Below are positions 41,904 through 48,295 of a stretch of DNA of 48,295 nt, piece after piece (positions within the stretch are counted from its first letter, which is position 1; every line of letters begins with the position of its first letter). Location of the stretch: the NCBI GenBank assembly GCA_027007005.1, contig JALTFO010000222.1, positions 1 to 48,295 of the forward strand, written 5' to 3'. The notes under the pieces are model-generated. The model did no database searches and was not told the DNA's origin. It worked only from the letters and a program-made list of their open reading frames with translations. Origin of the DNA: Candidatus Bipolaricaulota bacterium. Its GTDB lineage: Bacteria > Bipolaricaulota > Bipolaricaulia > UBA7950 > UBA9294. A program made the translations under genes and the position numbers.

Positions 41904-42824
41904 CTAGTTGGAACCAATGCAAAAATGGTAGGAAAAACCAATCCCTGCTGACGGGCCACCAGATGCGAATTGGCCCCAGCCGTAGACTGATAGACCCTTA
42001 TACACAACAGTCACCTTCACGTACTCCGAGTTAAACCCAAACGGGAAAAGATCAAATGTGGTCTTGCTAGTAAGGGCGATGCTTCCAATGGAATAAGTGA
42101 TGGTGAACTCTTGTGTGCCCAACACTGCTGGTATTACATCCAAACTCGTGTAGCTTCGCACGCTCAGACCATCCAGAGAGACCGATGCGTCGAGCCAGAG
42201 TGTTGTTGCAAGGGTAGGAAGCATGTCAATGCGAGCCCCAAGCGTTGGACTGTCATCTCCGAGGATCGCGCTGAGAAAGTCGATGCTCAGGTCAAACCTT
42301 TGTGTCTGGAAGGATAATGGCACTATTGACAACACGCTCTTGCTGGAAGCAGATAGTGGGCCGACATTCATACTAAGATAAAGCGTGCCCGTGGAAGAAA
42401 ACGCCGACAAGATGACGGCATCAACCTTGAAGTACCCCCCGAAGCTCGGAGCACCATCTCCTTCTCCGATTGTCGTAGTGGGAAGGTCCAGCCTGGCGTA
42501 AACATCCCATGATTGAAAACCCAATGGGACCACACTGAGACTGGTGGCGGTACCAAGAGTGAGCGCATTCAACGCATATTCCAGAGTGAACGTTTGTGTG
42601 GCGCTCATTGTCGGCCAGACACCAAAGTGCGTATCACTCATCGCAGTCAAATCGCCAGAAGTGAGTACTAGATTAAATCCAAATGAACTCGAAATGCTCG
42701 GCAGAAGATTTGCGCTTCCGTTGAATGTCCCACACAAGCTGATCGCATCATCCTGAGCCGTTGCGCCTACACTCAACATGAACACGATCAGCATGATAAT
42801 GGATAGAACGGTACCTCTCCTCAT
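41904..42824 (-). CDS. Secreted beta-rich protein, outer-membrane barrel-like
   Basis: The 306-residue product has a signal peptide (about 1-23, ending VGATAQ). The mature part consists of alternating strands of 10-14 residues with polar turns and recurring blocks such as SVVPLGFQSWDVYARLDL, SIVPLSFQTQRFDLSIDF and DLFPFGFNSEYVKVTVVY. These suggest a repeated strand unit, as in an outer-membrane barrel. No known porin family was recognised. The ATG at 42824 has AAGGAGGT before it; the 80 codons upstream are not supported. It shares style with the core of the 968-residue protein at 1109-4015. Confidence 0.8.
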   Translation of the reverse strand: MRRGTVLSIIMLIVFMLSVGATAQDDAISLCGTFNGSANLLPSISSSFGFNLVLTSGDLTAMSDTHFGVWPTMSATQTFTLEYALNALTLGTATSLSVVPLGFQSWDVYARLDLPTTTIGEGDGAPSFGGYFKVDAVILSAFSSTGTLYLSMNVGPLSASSKSVLSIVPLSFQTQRFDLSIDFLSAILGDDSPTLGARIDMLPTLATTLWLDASVSLDGLSVRSYTSLDVIPAVLGTQEFTITYSIGSIALTSKTTFDLFPFGFNSEYVKVTVVYKGLSVYGWGQFASGGPSAGIGFSYHFCIGSN

Positions 42825-42917
42825 AATCAGACCTCCTTGTCTGTCGTAGAGATACCAGAATACTAGGTTTATCCGCGCAGTGAGCGCGCGCCACGCGAAA
42901 GGCGGGTGCGACAGACT

Positions 42918-42937
42918 GCTCACTATCTGTGGTGAGC
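42918..42937. other. Hairpin in the gap between the beta-CASP and barrel genes
   Basis: GCTCAC and GTGAGC form a 6-bp stem with an 8-base loop, in the 142-base gap between two leftward genes. There is no T-run. It may weaken read-through from 42967 into the next gene or stabilise an mRNA end. Confidence 0.3.
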
Positions 42938-42966
42938 TATGTCCCATAACGAAGGGAAGACATGAG

Positions 42967-44343
42967 CTACAGATCCACGCTTTCCTTCCACGCTGGGCGA
43001 TGGGTCTCGATCGAGATCTTGTTGCGGATTGCCTGCTCAAAGTCAGGGAGGGTATCTTTTTCACCGTGTACCAGGAAGACCTGCTTTCCCCCTGTCTTTG
43101 ACAGCCAGTTGATCAGCGCCGGTTGGTCGGCGTGCGCGGAGAAGCCGTTCACCGTCCACATCTGTGCTGCTACCGCGGTCTCCTCGCCGAAGATCTTCAC
43201 CCGCTTTGCTCCATCGACGATGATCCGCCCAAGTGTCCCTCGCGCTTGATAACCGACGAAGATCACCCCGGATTCCTCCCGCCACAGGTTGTGCCGCAGG
43301 TGGTGGATGATACGGCCACCACTACACATTCCGCTTCCAGCGATAATGATATTCCCTTCTGGCATGTTATTAATGCGTTTCGACTCATCGGTGCTCTGCG
43401 TGAAGCGCAGAGGAGGGAAGTTGAACGGGTTGGGGGACTTGGAGAAGACTTCCTTGCCTTCCGTGTCGAAGTAGCTGGGGTAGCGAGCGAAGATGCGAGT
43501 GGTAGAGATGGCGAGGGGACTGTCAAGATAGATCTTGCAGTGTGGAAGTTCGTGTTCCTTCCACATTAAGAACAGTTCGTAAAGGACCTCCTGTGTCCGT
43601 TCGAGAGCAAAGGATGGAATAAGGAGGTTTCCACCCCGGCCGATAACCGTGTTCACTGCCTCTTTTAGCTCAGTTACGGATTCGTCCAACGGGCGATGAC
43701 GGCGATTCCCGTATGTCGACTCAATGAGTACGATGTCGGCCTGCGGCGGATCACTCGGATCGCGAACGATCGGGCGACGCTTGTTGCCTAGATCTCCGCT
43801 GAACAGAAGTGTCTTGCCCTCGAGGTGCAGCTCGATTGTCGAGGAGCCGAGGATGTGTCCGGCATCATGGAAGATCGCCTCAACACCCTTGCCAAGACTA
43901 ACAGTTTCCTCATATGGAACCTGATGATGAAAGGCATCGACGCTGTCTAAAACATCGCCCATGTCGTACAAAGCGGGAAGGGCCTGTTCACCGCGACGCT
44001 TGGCGTGCCGCGCATGGCGCTCCGCCTCCTCCATTTGAATGTGCGCTGAATCTGCGAGGATCACTTTAGCGATTGCTGCAGTTGGTGGTGTGGTGATCAC
44101 CTCGCCATGGAATCCTTCCCGCACGAGGCGTGGTATCATTCCCACATGATCGAGGTGGGCGTGGGAGAGGAGGACGTAATCGATCTCCTCAGGCTTGTAT
44201 AGGAACTCCGCGCGATTGCGATCCTCTATCTCGCCTGAACCTTGAAAGAGTCCACAATCGAGGAGGATCTTGAGGCCCTCAGTCTCCACGAGATGATTCG
44301 AACCAGTGACCGTCTCCGCTGCACCGCAAAAAGTGATCTTCAT
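42967..44343 (-). CDS. Metallo-beta-lactamase/beta-CASP ribonuclease-like protein
   Basis: The 458-residue product has the metallo-beta-lactamase motif SHAHLDHVG (His 61, 63, Asp 65, His 66), DAGHILGSS, FSGDLGNKRRPI, the beta-CASP helix region with SFALERTQEVLYEL, and the C-terminal RMMBL part with GSGMCSGGRIIHHL, VNGFSAHADQ and VFLVHGEKD. These match CPSF73-like/RNA-processing exonucleases of bacteria. All zinc ligands seem present. It starts behind GGAG at 44343. Confidence 0.93.
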   Translation of the reverse strand: MKITFCGAAETVTGSNHLVETEGLKILLDCGLFQGSGEIEDRNRAEFLYKPEEIDYVLLSHAHLDHVGMIPRLVREGFHGEVITTPPTAAIAKVILADSAHIQMEEAERHARHAKRRGEQALPALYDMGDVLDSVDAFHHQVPYEETVSLGKGVEAIFHDAGHILGSSTIELHLEGKTLLFSGDLGNKRRPIVRDPSDPPQADIVLIESTYGNRRHRPLDESVTELKEAVNTVIGRGGNLLIPSFALERTQEVLYELFLMWKEHELPHCKIYLDSPLAISTTRIFARYPSYFDTEGKEVFSKSPNPFNFPPLRFTQSTDESKRINNMPEGNIIIAGSGMCSGGRIIHHLRHNLWREESGVIFVGYQARGTLGRIIVDGAKRVKIFGEETAVAAQMWTVNGFSAHADQPALINWLSKTGGKQVFLVHGEKDTLPDFEQAIRNKISIETHRPAWKESVDL

Positions 44344-44420
44344 TATCTACGCTCCTTTAGTTGGACAAAGCGGATTTCATGCTACCCTCGTGAGACCGTC
44401 GGCGCAAGCAGATGAGCGAG

Positions 44421-44449
44421 TTGTCAACTTCACTCGTAAGTGGTACCAT
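44421..44449 (+). promoter_or_regulatory. Promoter of the tRNA-Pro gene
   Basis: TTGTCA (44421-44426) and TACCAT (44444-44449) are exactly 17 bases apart, and the tRNA begins 11 bases further on. Confidence 0.6.
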
Positions 44450-44459
44450 CAAACCATGT

Positions 44460-44536
44460 CGGGACGTGGCGCAGCCTGGTAGCGTGCTTGCATGGGGCGC
44501 AAGAGGTCCCCGGTTCAAATCCGGGCGTCCCGACCA
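44460..44536 (+). tRNA. tRNA-Pro (anticodon GGG), CCA encoded
   Basis: The 77-base gene folds as a full cloverleaf. The acceptor arms are CGGGACG and CGTCCCG, the D stem is GCGC/GCGT, and the anticodon stem is CTTGC/GCAAG. The loop ATGGGGC gives anticodon GGG. The T stem is CCCGG/CCGGG with loop TTCAAAT. It ends with A and an encoded CCA. It reads the CCC and CCU proline codons. Confidence 0.96.
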
Positions 44537-44600
44537 GTCTCTTCCTAAATGTGTTAGTGCGCTGGCCTTAGAATTCGATCTATGCAAGGTAAACCCCTAG

Positions 44601-45059
44601 TTAGTCTTTGCTGCCCATGCGGACGGTCATTACAGGGACCGTTGCCCGATGCACTACTTCGCCAGCCACACTTCCCAACAATAATCTGTTGAGGCCACGG
44701 CGACCATGCGTTCCCATTACTATGAGGCCGATCCCTTCTTCCTTGACGTATTCGAGAATTACATCTGCTGGATGTCCATCACGTACTTTGGTAGTGATCT
44801 TCTTGATTCCATCTTCTTCAAGCTGATTGGCGATTCTTGCTACAGTGTCTTCCCCAACATGATACATACTCTCAACGGCGGATTGCATCTGGGACTGGTT
44901 TGCCATATCTTGGTCATAGCCAATCAATACGTTAGACGACTCAACGACAAACAATATGTGAACTTGTGAGGAGAATTTCCCGGCTAATGCCGCCGCGTAC
45001 TCAATAGCCTTTTCCACTCCCCGAGATCCATCAGTTGGTATGAGAATCTTCTCAAACAT
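44601..45059 (-). CDS. Universal stress protein (UspA family)
   Basis: The 152-residue product starts KILIPTDGSRGVEKAIEYAA and has the ATP-binding block GTHGRRGLNRLLLGSVAGE with VPVMTVR at the end, so it is an ATP-binding type Usp. The ATG has AAGGAGGA before it and lies 15 bases after the permease stop, so the two form an operon. Fusion or pairing of Usp domains with APC or Na+/H+ transporters is common. Confidence 0.93.
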   Translation of the reverse strand: MFEKILIPTDGSRGVEKAIEYAAALAGKFSSQVHILFVVESSNVLIGYDQDMANQSQMQSAVESMYHVGEDTVARIANQLEEDGIKKITTKVRDGHPADVILEYVKEEGIGLIVMGTHGRRGLNRLLLGSVAGEVVHRATVPVMTVRMGSKD

Positions 45060-45074
45060 TGGTTCCTCCTTTGT

Positions 45075-46370
45075 CTACGATGTATTTAAGTGAGCATATC
45101 TATTGTGTACTTCCTTGGTGAATAGACTGGCTAGAAGCCCTATGATGGCATAGAGCGCAACAGCTAACACCAAGCTGGAAGGACTGTGCAGGTATAGGTA
45201 GACCCCCAAAGTAATCAGCGCGATCAAACACAAGATTGCACCCAATCCTGAGGCAATGAGCGAACTGGCTGTCTCCCGATGCAACCTGGCGTTCGAGAGA
45301 TTCACCAAGAAAAAGATAGTTAGAAAGATCATGCTTGATGTTGAAGCAATAGCAGTGAGACTACCAATATTAACGAACACCAAGGTCACCGCTCCCAGCG
45401 CGACAAGACTGGCCCAGGGCACATCCTTCTTCTTTTCTCGTAGCGAGAACATCCGCGGAAGATCCCTGTCCGTAGCCATAACCGCCCCCAGGCGTGCCGT
45501 ACCAAATAGTGTGGCGTTGATTGCCGAAGATGTTGATAGAAGCGCGGCAATGGCGATCAAGACAAATCCAGCCTGTCCCATAAACGGCCGAGCTGCTACA
45601 GCCAAGGCATACTCCTTGCTGTGCACTAGTTGTGCTGCCGGCAGATTGCCTACGGCGACCAAAGCAACCAGTACGTAAAGCACAACGACGCTTCCAATGG
45701 CGATATAGATCGCTCTGGGCAGGGTCTTCGTGGGATTCTTCATCTCCTTTACCGAGTTAGGGATCAATTCAAACCCCTCGTAGGCGACAAAAATCAATGC
45801 TGCTCCCATCAGAGTACCTGAGATGCCGGTGTTAAAGACAGGCAAGAGGTTGCCTTGCTTTACGAAAAAGATACCAGCTATTGTGAACAAGGCCAGGATG
45901 CTCAGCTTAACGCCCACGATTACATCCTCGGAGATGCCCGCCTCCTTCGCTCCAATAAGGTTGATAGCAACAAACACCATGAGTACCAAGGAGGAAAAGA
46001 GATGCTGCAGAATCCAAAGATGCGATCCAAACAGCGAAGCTCCATACGCACCAAAGGCAAAAGCATACAGAGAGAGAGTAGCAATATACCCGAACAACAG
46101 GAGCCAGCCACCGAAGGTCGGCAGATAATTACTACCACGAAAAGCTTTCTCGATATAAGTGAAGCTGCCGCCTTCGGACTCATACTTAACCCCTAGTTTA
46201 GCGTAGGAGTAACCCGTGATTGTTGCGATCACACCACCGACGAAAAAGGAAATATAGCTGGCGTGGCCCGCCATCTATACGGAGAGGCCAAGGACGGAGA
46301 AAATCCCTCCACCGATCATCCCCCCGATTCCCATTGCGACTGCTTCGCGTAGACCGATTTCCTTAGCCAT
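45075..46370 (-). pseudogene. APC-family amino acid permease interrupted by an in-frame TAG
   Basis: Starting at the ATG at 46370, with GGAGGAGATA before it, the frame reads MAKEIGLREAVAMG, then GIGGMIGGGIFSVLG, the first transmembrane helix signature of APC transporters. It hits TAG at 46275-46277 and continues without a shift as MAGHASYISFF to a normal end at 45075. Without the TAG it would be a 431-residue protein with 12 predicted helices. The ATG right after the TAG has no ribosome site and would lose the substrate-binding helix 1. It is a nonsense mutation, an error, or amber read-through. Confidence 0.85.
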
Positions 46371-46802
46371 TATCTCCTCCATCATCTAGCTGGGCTCTAC
46401 TGCATTACTACACAAACCATTAGCGCTCATGATGATCTCTCCATGCCGATTAGTGATGGAGCGACCTTTGCATACGGATATGCCTCCCTCCTCCTCCAGG
46501 CGGACATGCAAGGAGAATCTTATCACGCTTGACTTACTGTATTGCACTACTTACTCATGTTAAAGGACCAAGATCCGGCCGACAAGCATAGTGAACACCT
46601 TTAAGGCAGTCAAGAAAGCCTCCAAATGGATACGCTACCATCTTAAGTCGACTTGATAGCTTCCTAGAATTTCTCCAATACGACCAGACTGAGAGCACAA
46701 TCGATCTTCATTCGAATGGCAACAACGTTGGCTCCGTGGCGTATATCAATCTTCACCAGCCTGTCCAGCTTGAGGGTGCTCTCCATACTCATGGTGAGGT
46801 TA
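46371..46802. other. 432-base stretch without a clear gene, possible transposase relic
   Basis: On the plus strand around 46571-46650 an open piece reads KIRPTSIVNTFKAVKK and ends in a stop; it faintly recalls the middle of IS200-type TnpA (PSKIVN-K). On the minus strand 46664-46792 a 42-codon frame (MSMESTLKLDRLVKID...) has no ribosome site. CTCCAT/ATGGAG forms a weak hairpin at about 46439-46461. The promoter of the permease gene was not found. Nothing here is firm. Confidence 0.3.
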
Positions 46803-47654
46803 TCAGTCCCCCCATACCCGCTCGTCGATGATTCTGCCATCTGGGGTAATCAGGAAAACCTCATCGTCATCATCATTTAGGTACAACCCGTGCGGATCGT
46901 GCGTGGGGTTGTATGTATCGATACACACCTTGTACGGCTCATTCGGCTTCAGAACCGTATCCTGCGGAAAGGCGTAGCTTCCCTCCAGATCACTCAACCT
47001 CCAGCCACTGATGTCAATCGGAGCAGACGAGATATCGAGAAGTTGTATGCACTCGCCGGCAGGGTCGACCGAGTGGATTACCACGGATTGCACATCCGAA
47101 GAGAGCGTAGGCTCACTGACTACGGTTCCTGTCTCTGCGCTCAGTACCTGCCAGAGCTGCTCAAATTCCGCGGCGAATTGCTGCGCTGTATTGCTCCCCG
47201 CAGGGCAGGAGATGAATAGCACATCGTCGTACCTGCTCTTGTCGGAATAGTCCGACCAGTCATAGGAGCCAGTGATGACGGTCCGCTTGTCGATCACAAC
47301 AAATCTGTCGCTGAACAGCACCTCCGATCCAACAATGACTACCTGAACATTGGCCGCCACCAGCTTGTCGCATTCTCCGCCGAGTACTTTGTCTTGACCC
47401 GCTCCCAGGATCGCGCGCACGCTCACCCCACGCCGCGCTGCACGTACAACTGCATCTCCAAGCTGATCATCGGTGAATGAGTGCAGCGCGATGTCCAAAC
47501 TCGTCCCTGCTTCATCGATAGCCTGGATGATGGCTGGCTTGATCGTCTGGTTCTCAGTTGGTGAGCCAAAGTAGGTTTGTACGGTGCATGTCTGCCCCAC
47601 AGTAATTCCAGCTAGTACCACTACGAGAGCCAGACCTAGGATTAGTGTTTTCAT
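46803..47654 (-). CDS. Secreted phospholipase-D-like protein with lamin-tail domain, degenerate HKD
   Basis: The 283-residue product has a signal peptide (about 1-21), a PLD-like domain (about 25-175) and a C-terminal lamin-tail domain (about 185-283; IDISGWRLSDLEGSYAFP, DTVLKPNEPYKVCID). The PLD motif normally reads HxKx4D; here the place reads LFSDRFVVID followed by ITGSYDW, so His is Ser and Lys is Arg. The Asp and the GSYDW strand remain. It may be catalytically dead, or use another residue. The ATG at 47654 is better spaced from GGGAGG than the GTG at 47657. Confidence 0.85.
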   Translation of the reverse strand: MKTLILGLALVVVLAGITVGQTCTVQTYFGSPTENQTIKPAIIQAIDEAGTSLDIALHSFTDDQLGDAVVRAARRGVSVRAILGAGQDKVLGGECDKLVAANVQVVIVGSEVLFSDRFVVIDKRTVITGSYDWSDYSDKSRYDDVLFISCPAGSNTAQQFAAEFEQLWQVLSAETGTVVSEPTLSSDVQSVVIHSVDPAGECIQLLDISSAPIDISGWRLSDLEGSYAFPQDTVLKPNEPYKVCIDTYNPTHDPHGLYLNDDDDEVFLITPDGRIIDERVWGD

Positions 47655-47715
47655 CACGACCTCCCCAAGTTGTAACTAGCAACTGCGCCCTCCATTAGAT
47701 ATTTCTCTTACCTGG

Positions 47716-48078
47716 TCACTCTCTGCTGCGTCCGCGCCCCATTCCCCGACCGTGACGCCCGCGACCTCCTCCTCGTCCTGGGCCACGCACGATGACATGC
47801 TCTGTGTCTTCAACTGTGAGCGCCTTACCGTGGATTACAACATCGATCATCTTGCTGCGCGCCGAATAGATAAGCCGCTGAATCGTGCCCCGCGAAATTC
47901 CCATCTCTTCTGCTGCCTTGCCTTGATCGTATCCTTCCAGATCACACAAACGCATCGCTTCCAACTCATCGAGCGCAATTGTGACCGTCTCGATCTGTGA
48001 AAGCGGTACACCGCTTGGCTTGAACAGGTTGTAGCCCATGAATTCCTGGCAATAGCGAAGCTTCTTATAACGGCCCAT
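47716..48078 (-). CDS. DUF134 helix-turn-helix protein with Gly/Arg-rich tail
   Basis: The 120-residue product is a DUF134 protein. It starts MGRYKKLRYC, has FKPSGVPLSQIETVTIALDE, then the helix-turn-helix AMRLCDLEGYDQGKAAEEMG and SRGTIQRLIYSARSKM, as in sigma-factor region 4. A tail of about 22 residues is almost only Gly, Arg and His. It is probably a DNA-binding regulator. It has its own strong promoter. Confidence 0.92.
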   Translation of the reverse strand: MGRYKKLRYCQEFMGYNLFKPSGVPLSQIETVTIALDELEAMRLCDLEGYDQGKAAEEMGISRGTIQRLIYSARSKMIDVVIHGKALTVEDTEHVIVRGPGRGGGRGRHGRGMGRGRSRE

Positions 48079-48106
48079 CCCAATCTCCTTTCATCGGTAT
48101 CGCATC

Positions 48107-48136
48107 ACTATATCGACACCCGTCGTTCACTGTCAA
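48107..48136 (-). promoter_or_regulatory. Promoter of the DUF134 gene
   Basis: Minus-strand TTGACA (48131-48136, perfect consensus) and TATAGT (48107-48112) are 18 bases apart, 29 bases before the start codon at 48078. Confidence 0.65.
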
Positions 48137-48154
48137 CCGCAACATTAACAGAGT

Positions 48155-48295
48155 GAAGCTCCCCGCCTACAAGGCGGGGCTTCTAAAGGCAACAGCCTCC
48201 ATCAGAAAAGTTCTAGCTGTTTCGGGAATTGCTCCCGCTCTTGGTGATATTGAATGTACCTGCGAATAATGTCCGCCGTGACTTCGTCCCCCACC
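48155..48295 (-). mobile_element. End of an IS200/IS605-type element
   Basis: A hairpin with a perfect 8-bp core, CCCCGCCT-ACA-AGGCGGGG (48161-48179), is extended by GAAG/CTTC with a 2-base bulge (48155-48183). It lies 19 bases beyond the stop of a partial TnpA frame. Bulged subterminal hairpins are what Y1 transposases of this family recognise. The rest of the element lies outside the window. Confidence 0.75.
48202..48295 (-). CDS. tnpA: TnpA, IS200/IS605 Y1 transposase, C-terminal end (cut by window)
   Basis: The last 30 codons are visible: GDEVTADIIRRYIQYHQERE, then a polar tail ending LELF. The VGDVSxETIxRYIE pattern is the C-terminal helix of Y1 transposases, which act on single-stranded DNA and carry the second-half helix near the catalytic Tyr. 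The gene enters from the right edge. Because only the last helix is seen, the family call relies also on the hairpin next to it. Confidence 0.75.
   Translation of the reverse strand, partial: VGDEVTADIIRRYIQYHQEREQFPKQLELF

Noticed and set aside
46571-46650. Plus-strand piece KIRPTSIVNTFKAVKK as an IS200 TnpA fragment
   Set aside because: The likeness to TnpA is limited to a few residues; mentioned only as a possibility in the intergenic entry.
46664-46792. 42-codon minus-strand frame (MSMESTLKLDRLVKID...) after the PLD-like gene
   Set aside because: No ribosome site and no similarity; could not be supported as a gene.
1-48295. CRISPR array, rRNA genes or prophage in the window
   Set aside because: No regular repeat-spacer pattern, no rRNA-like sequence and no phage structural or integrase gene was seen.

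Overview
The window looks like chromosomal DNA of an anaerobic bacterium with an outer membrane, probably from an uncultured lineage. It encodes a formate-dehydrogenase maturation protein, a selenium/molybdenum-hydroxylase type purine-degradation operon, several signal-peptide proteins rich in beta strands that resemble outer-membrane barrels, and tRNA-Pro with an encoded CCA end. Candidatus Bipolaricaulota (Acetothermia/OP1) would fit, but that is a guess from gene style only.

Left flank (1-5400): the end of fdhD overlapping a mobA-like nucleotidyltransferase, a 968-residue secreted multidomain protein, upp, and a flavin-reductase-like protein.

Defence island (5400-23920): one long rightward operon, mostly with 4-base overlaps. 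It is a type 1 BREX system (brxA, brxB, brxC, pglX, pglZ, brxL) carrying three sets of extra genes. A SIR2-HerA pair sits between brxC and pglX. An intact MNT/HEPN pair sits between the two halves of pglX, which is split into 999- and 303-residue ORFs. A second, decayed MNT/HEPN pair (single-base frameshift plus a truncated HEPN) lies before pglZ. This nested architecture is the most interesting object in the window. BrxL also lacks both residues of the Lon catalytic dyad, and the pglX C-terminal ORF carries a short in-frame palindromic insert.

Purine/selenium operon (24495-32731, leftward): ssnA, ygfK, a threonine-synthase-like PLP enzyme, a 2Fe-2S subunit, a MocA/YgfJ-like protein and an FAD subunit of a molybdenum hydroxylase, then a small lipoprotein. 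The molybdenum-binding large subunit is not in the window.

Right half (32900-48295): an unrecognised 241-residue protein; a C-terminal glutamine synthetase fragment behind a secreted nuclease; a small ribbon-helix-helix protein; a leftward group of a 29-residue membrane peptide with a strong promoter and ribosome site, a duplicated secreted protein, maf, panB and an unknown 423-residue protein; glmS and a DEDDh exonuclease; a repeat pair resembling an IS end; a barrel-like secreted protein; a beta-CASP nuclease; tRNA-Pro; a universal stress protein behind an APC permease interrupted by an amber codon; a phospholipase-D-like/lamin-tail protein with a degenerate HKD motif; a DUF134 regulator; and the end of an IS200/IS605 element.
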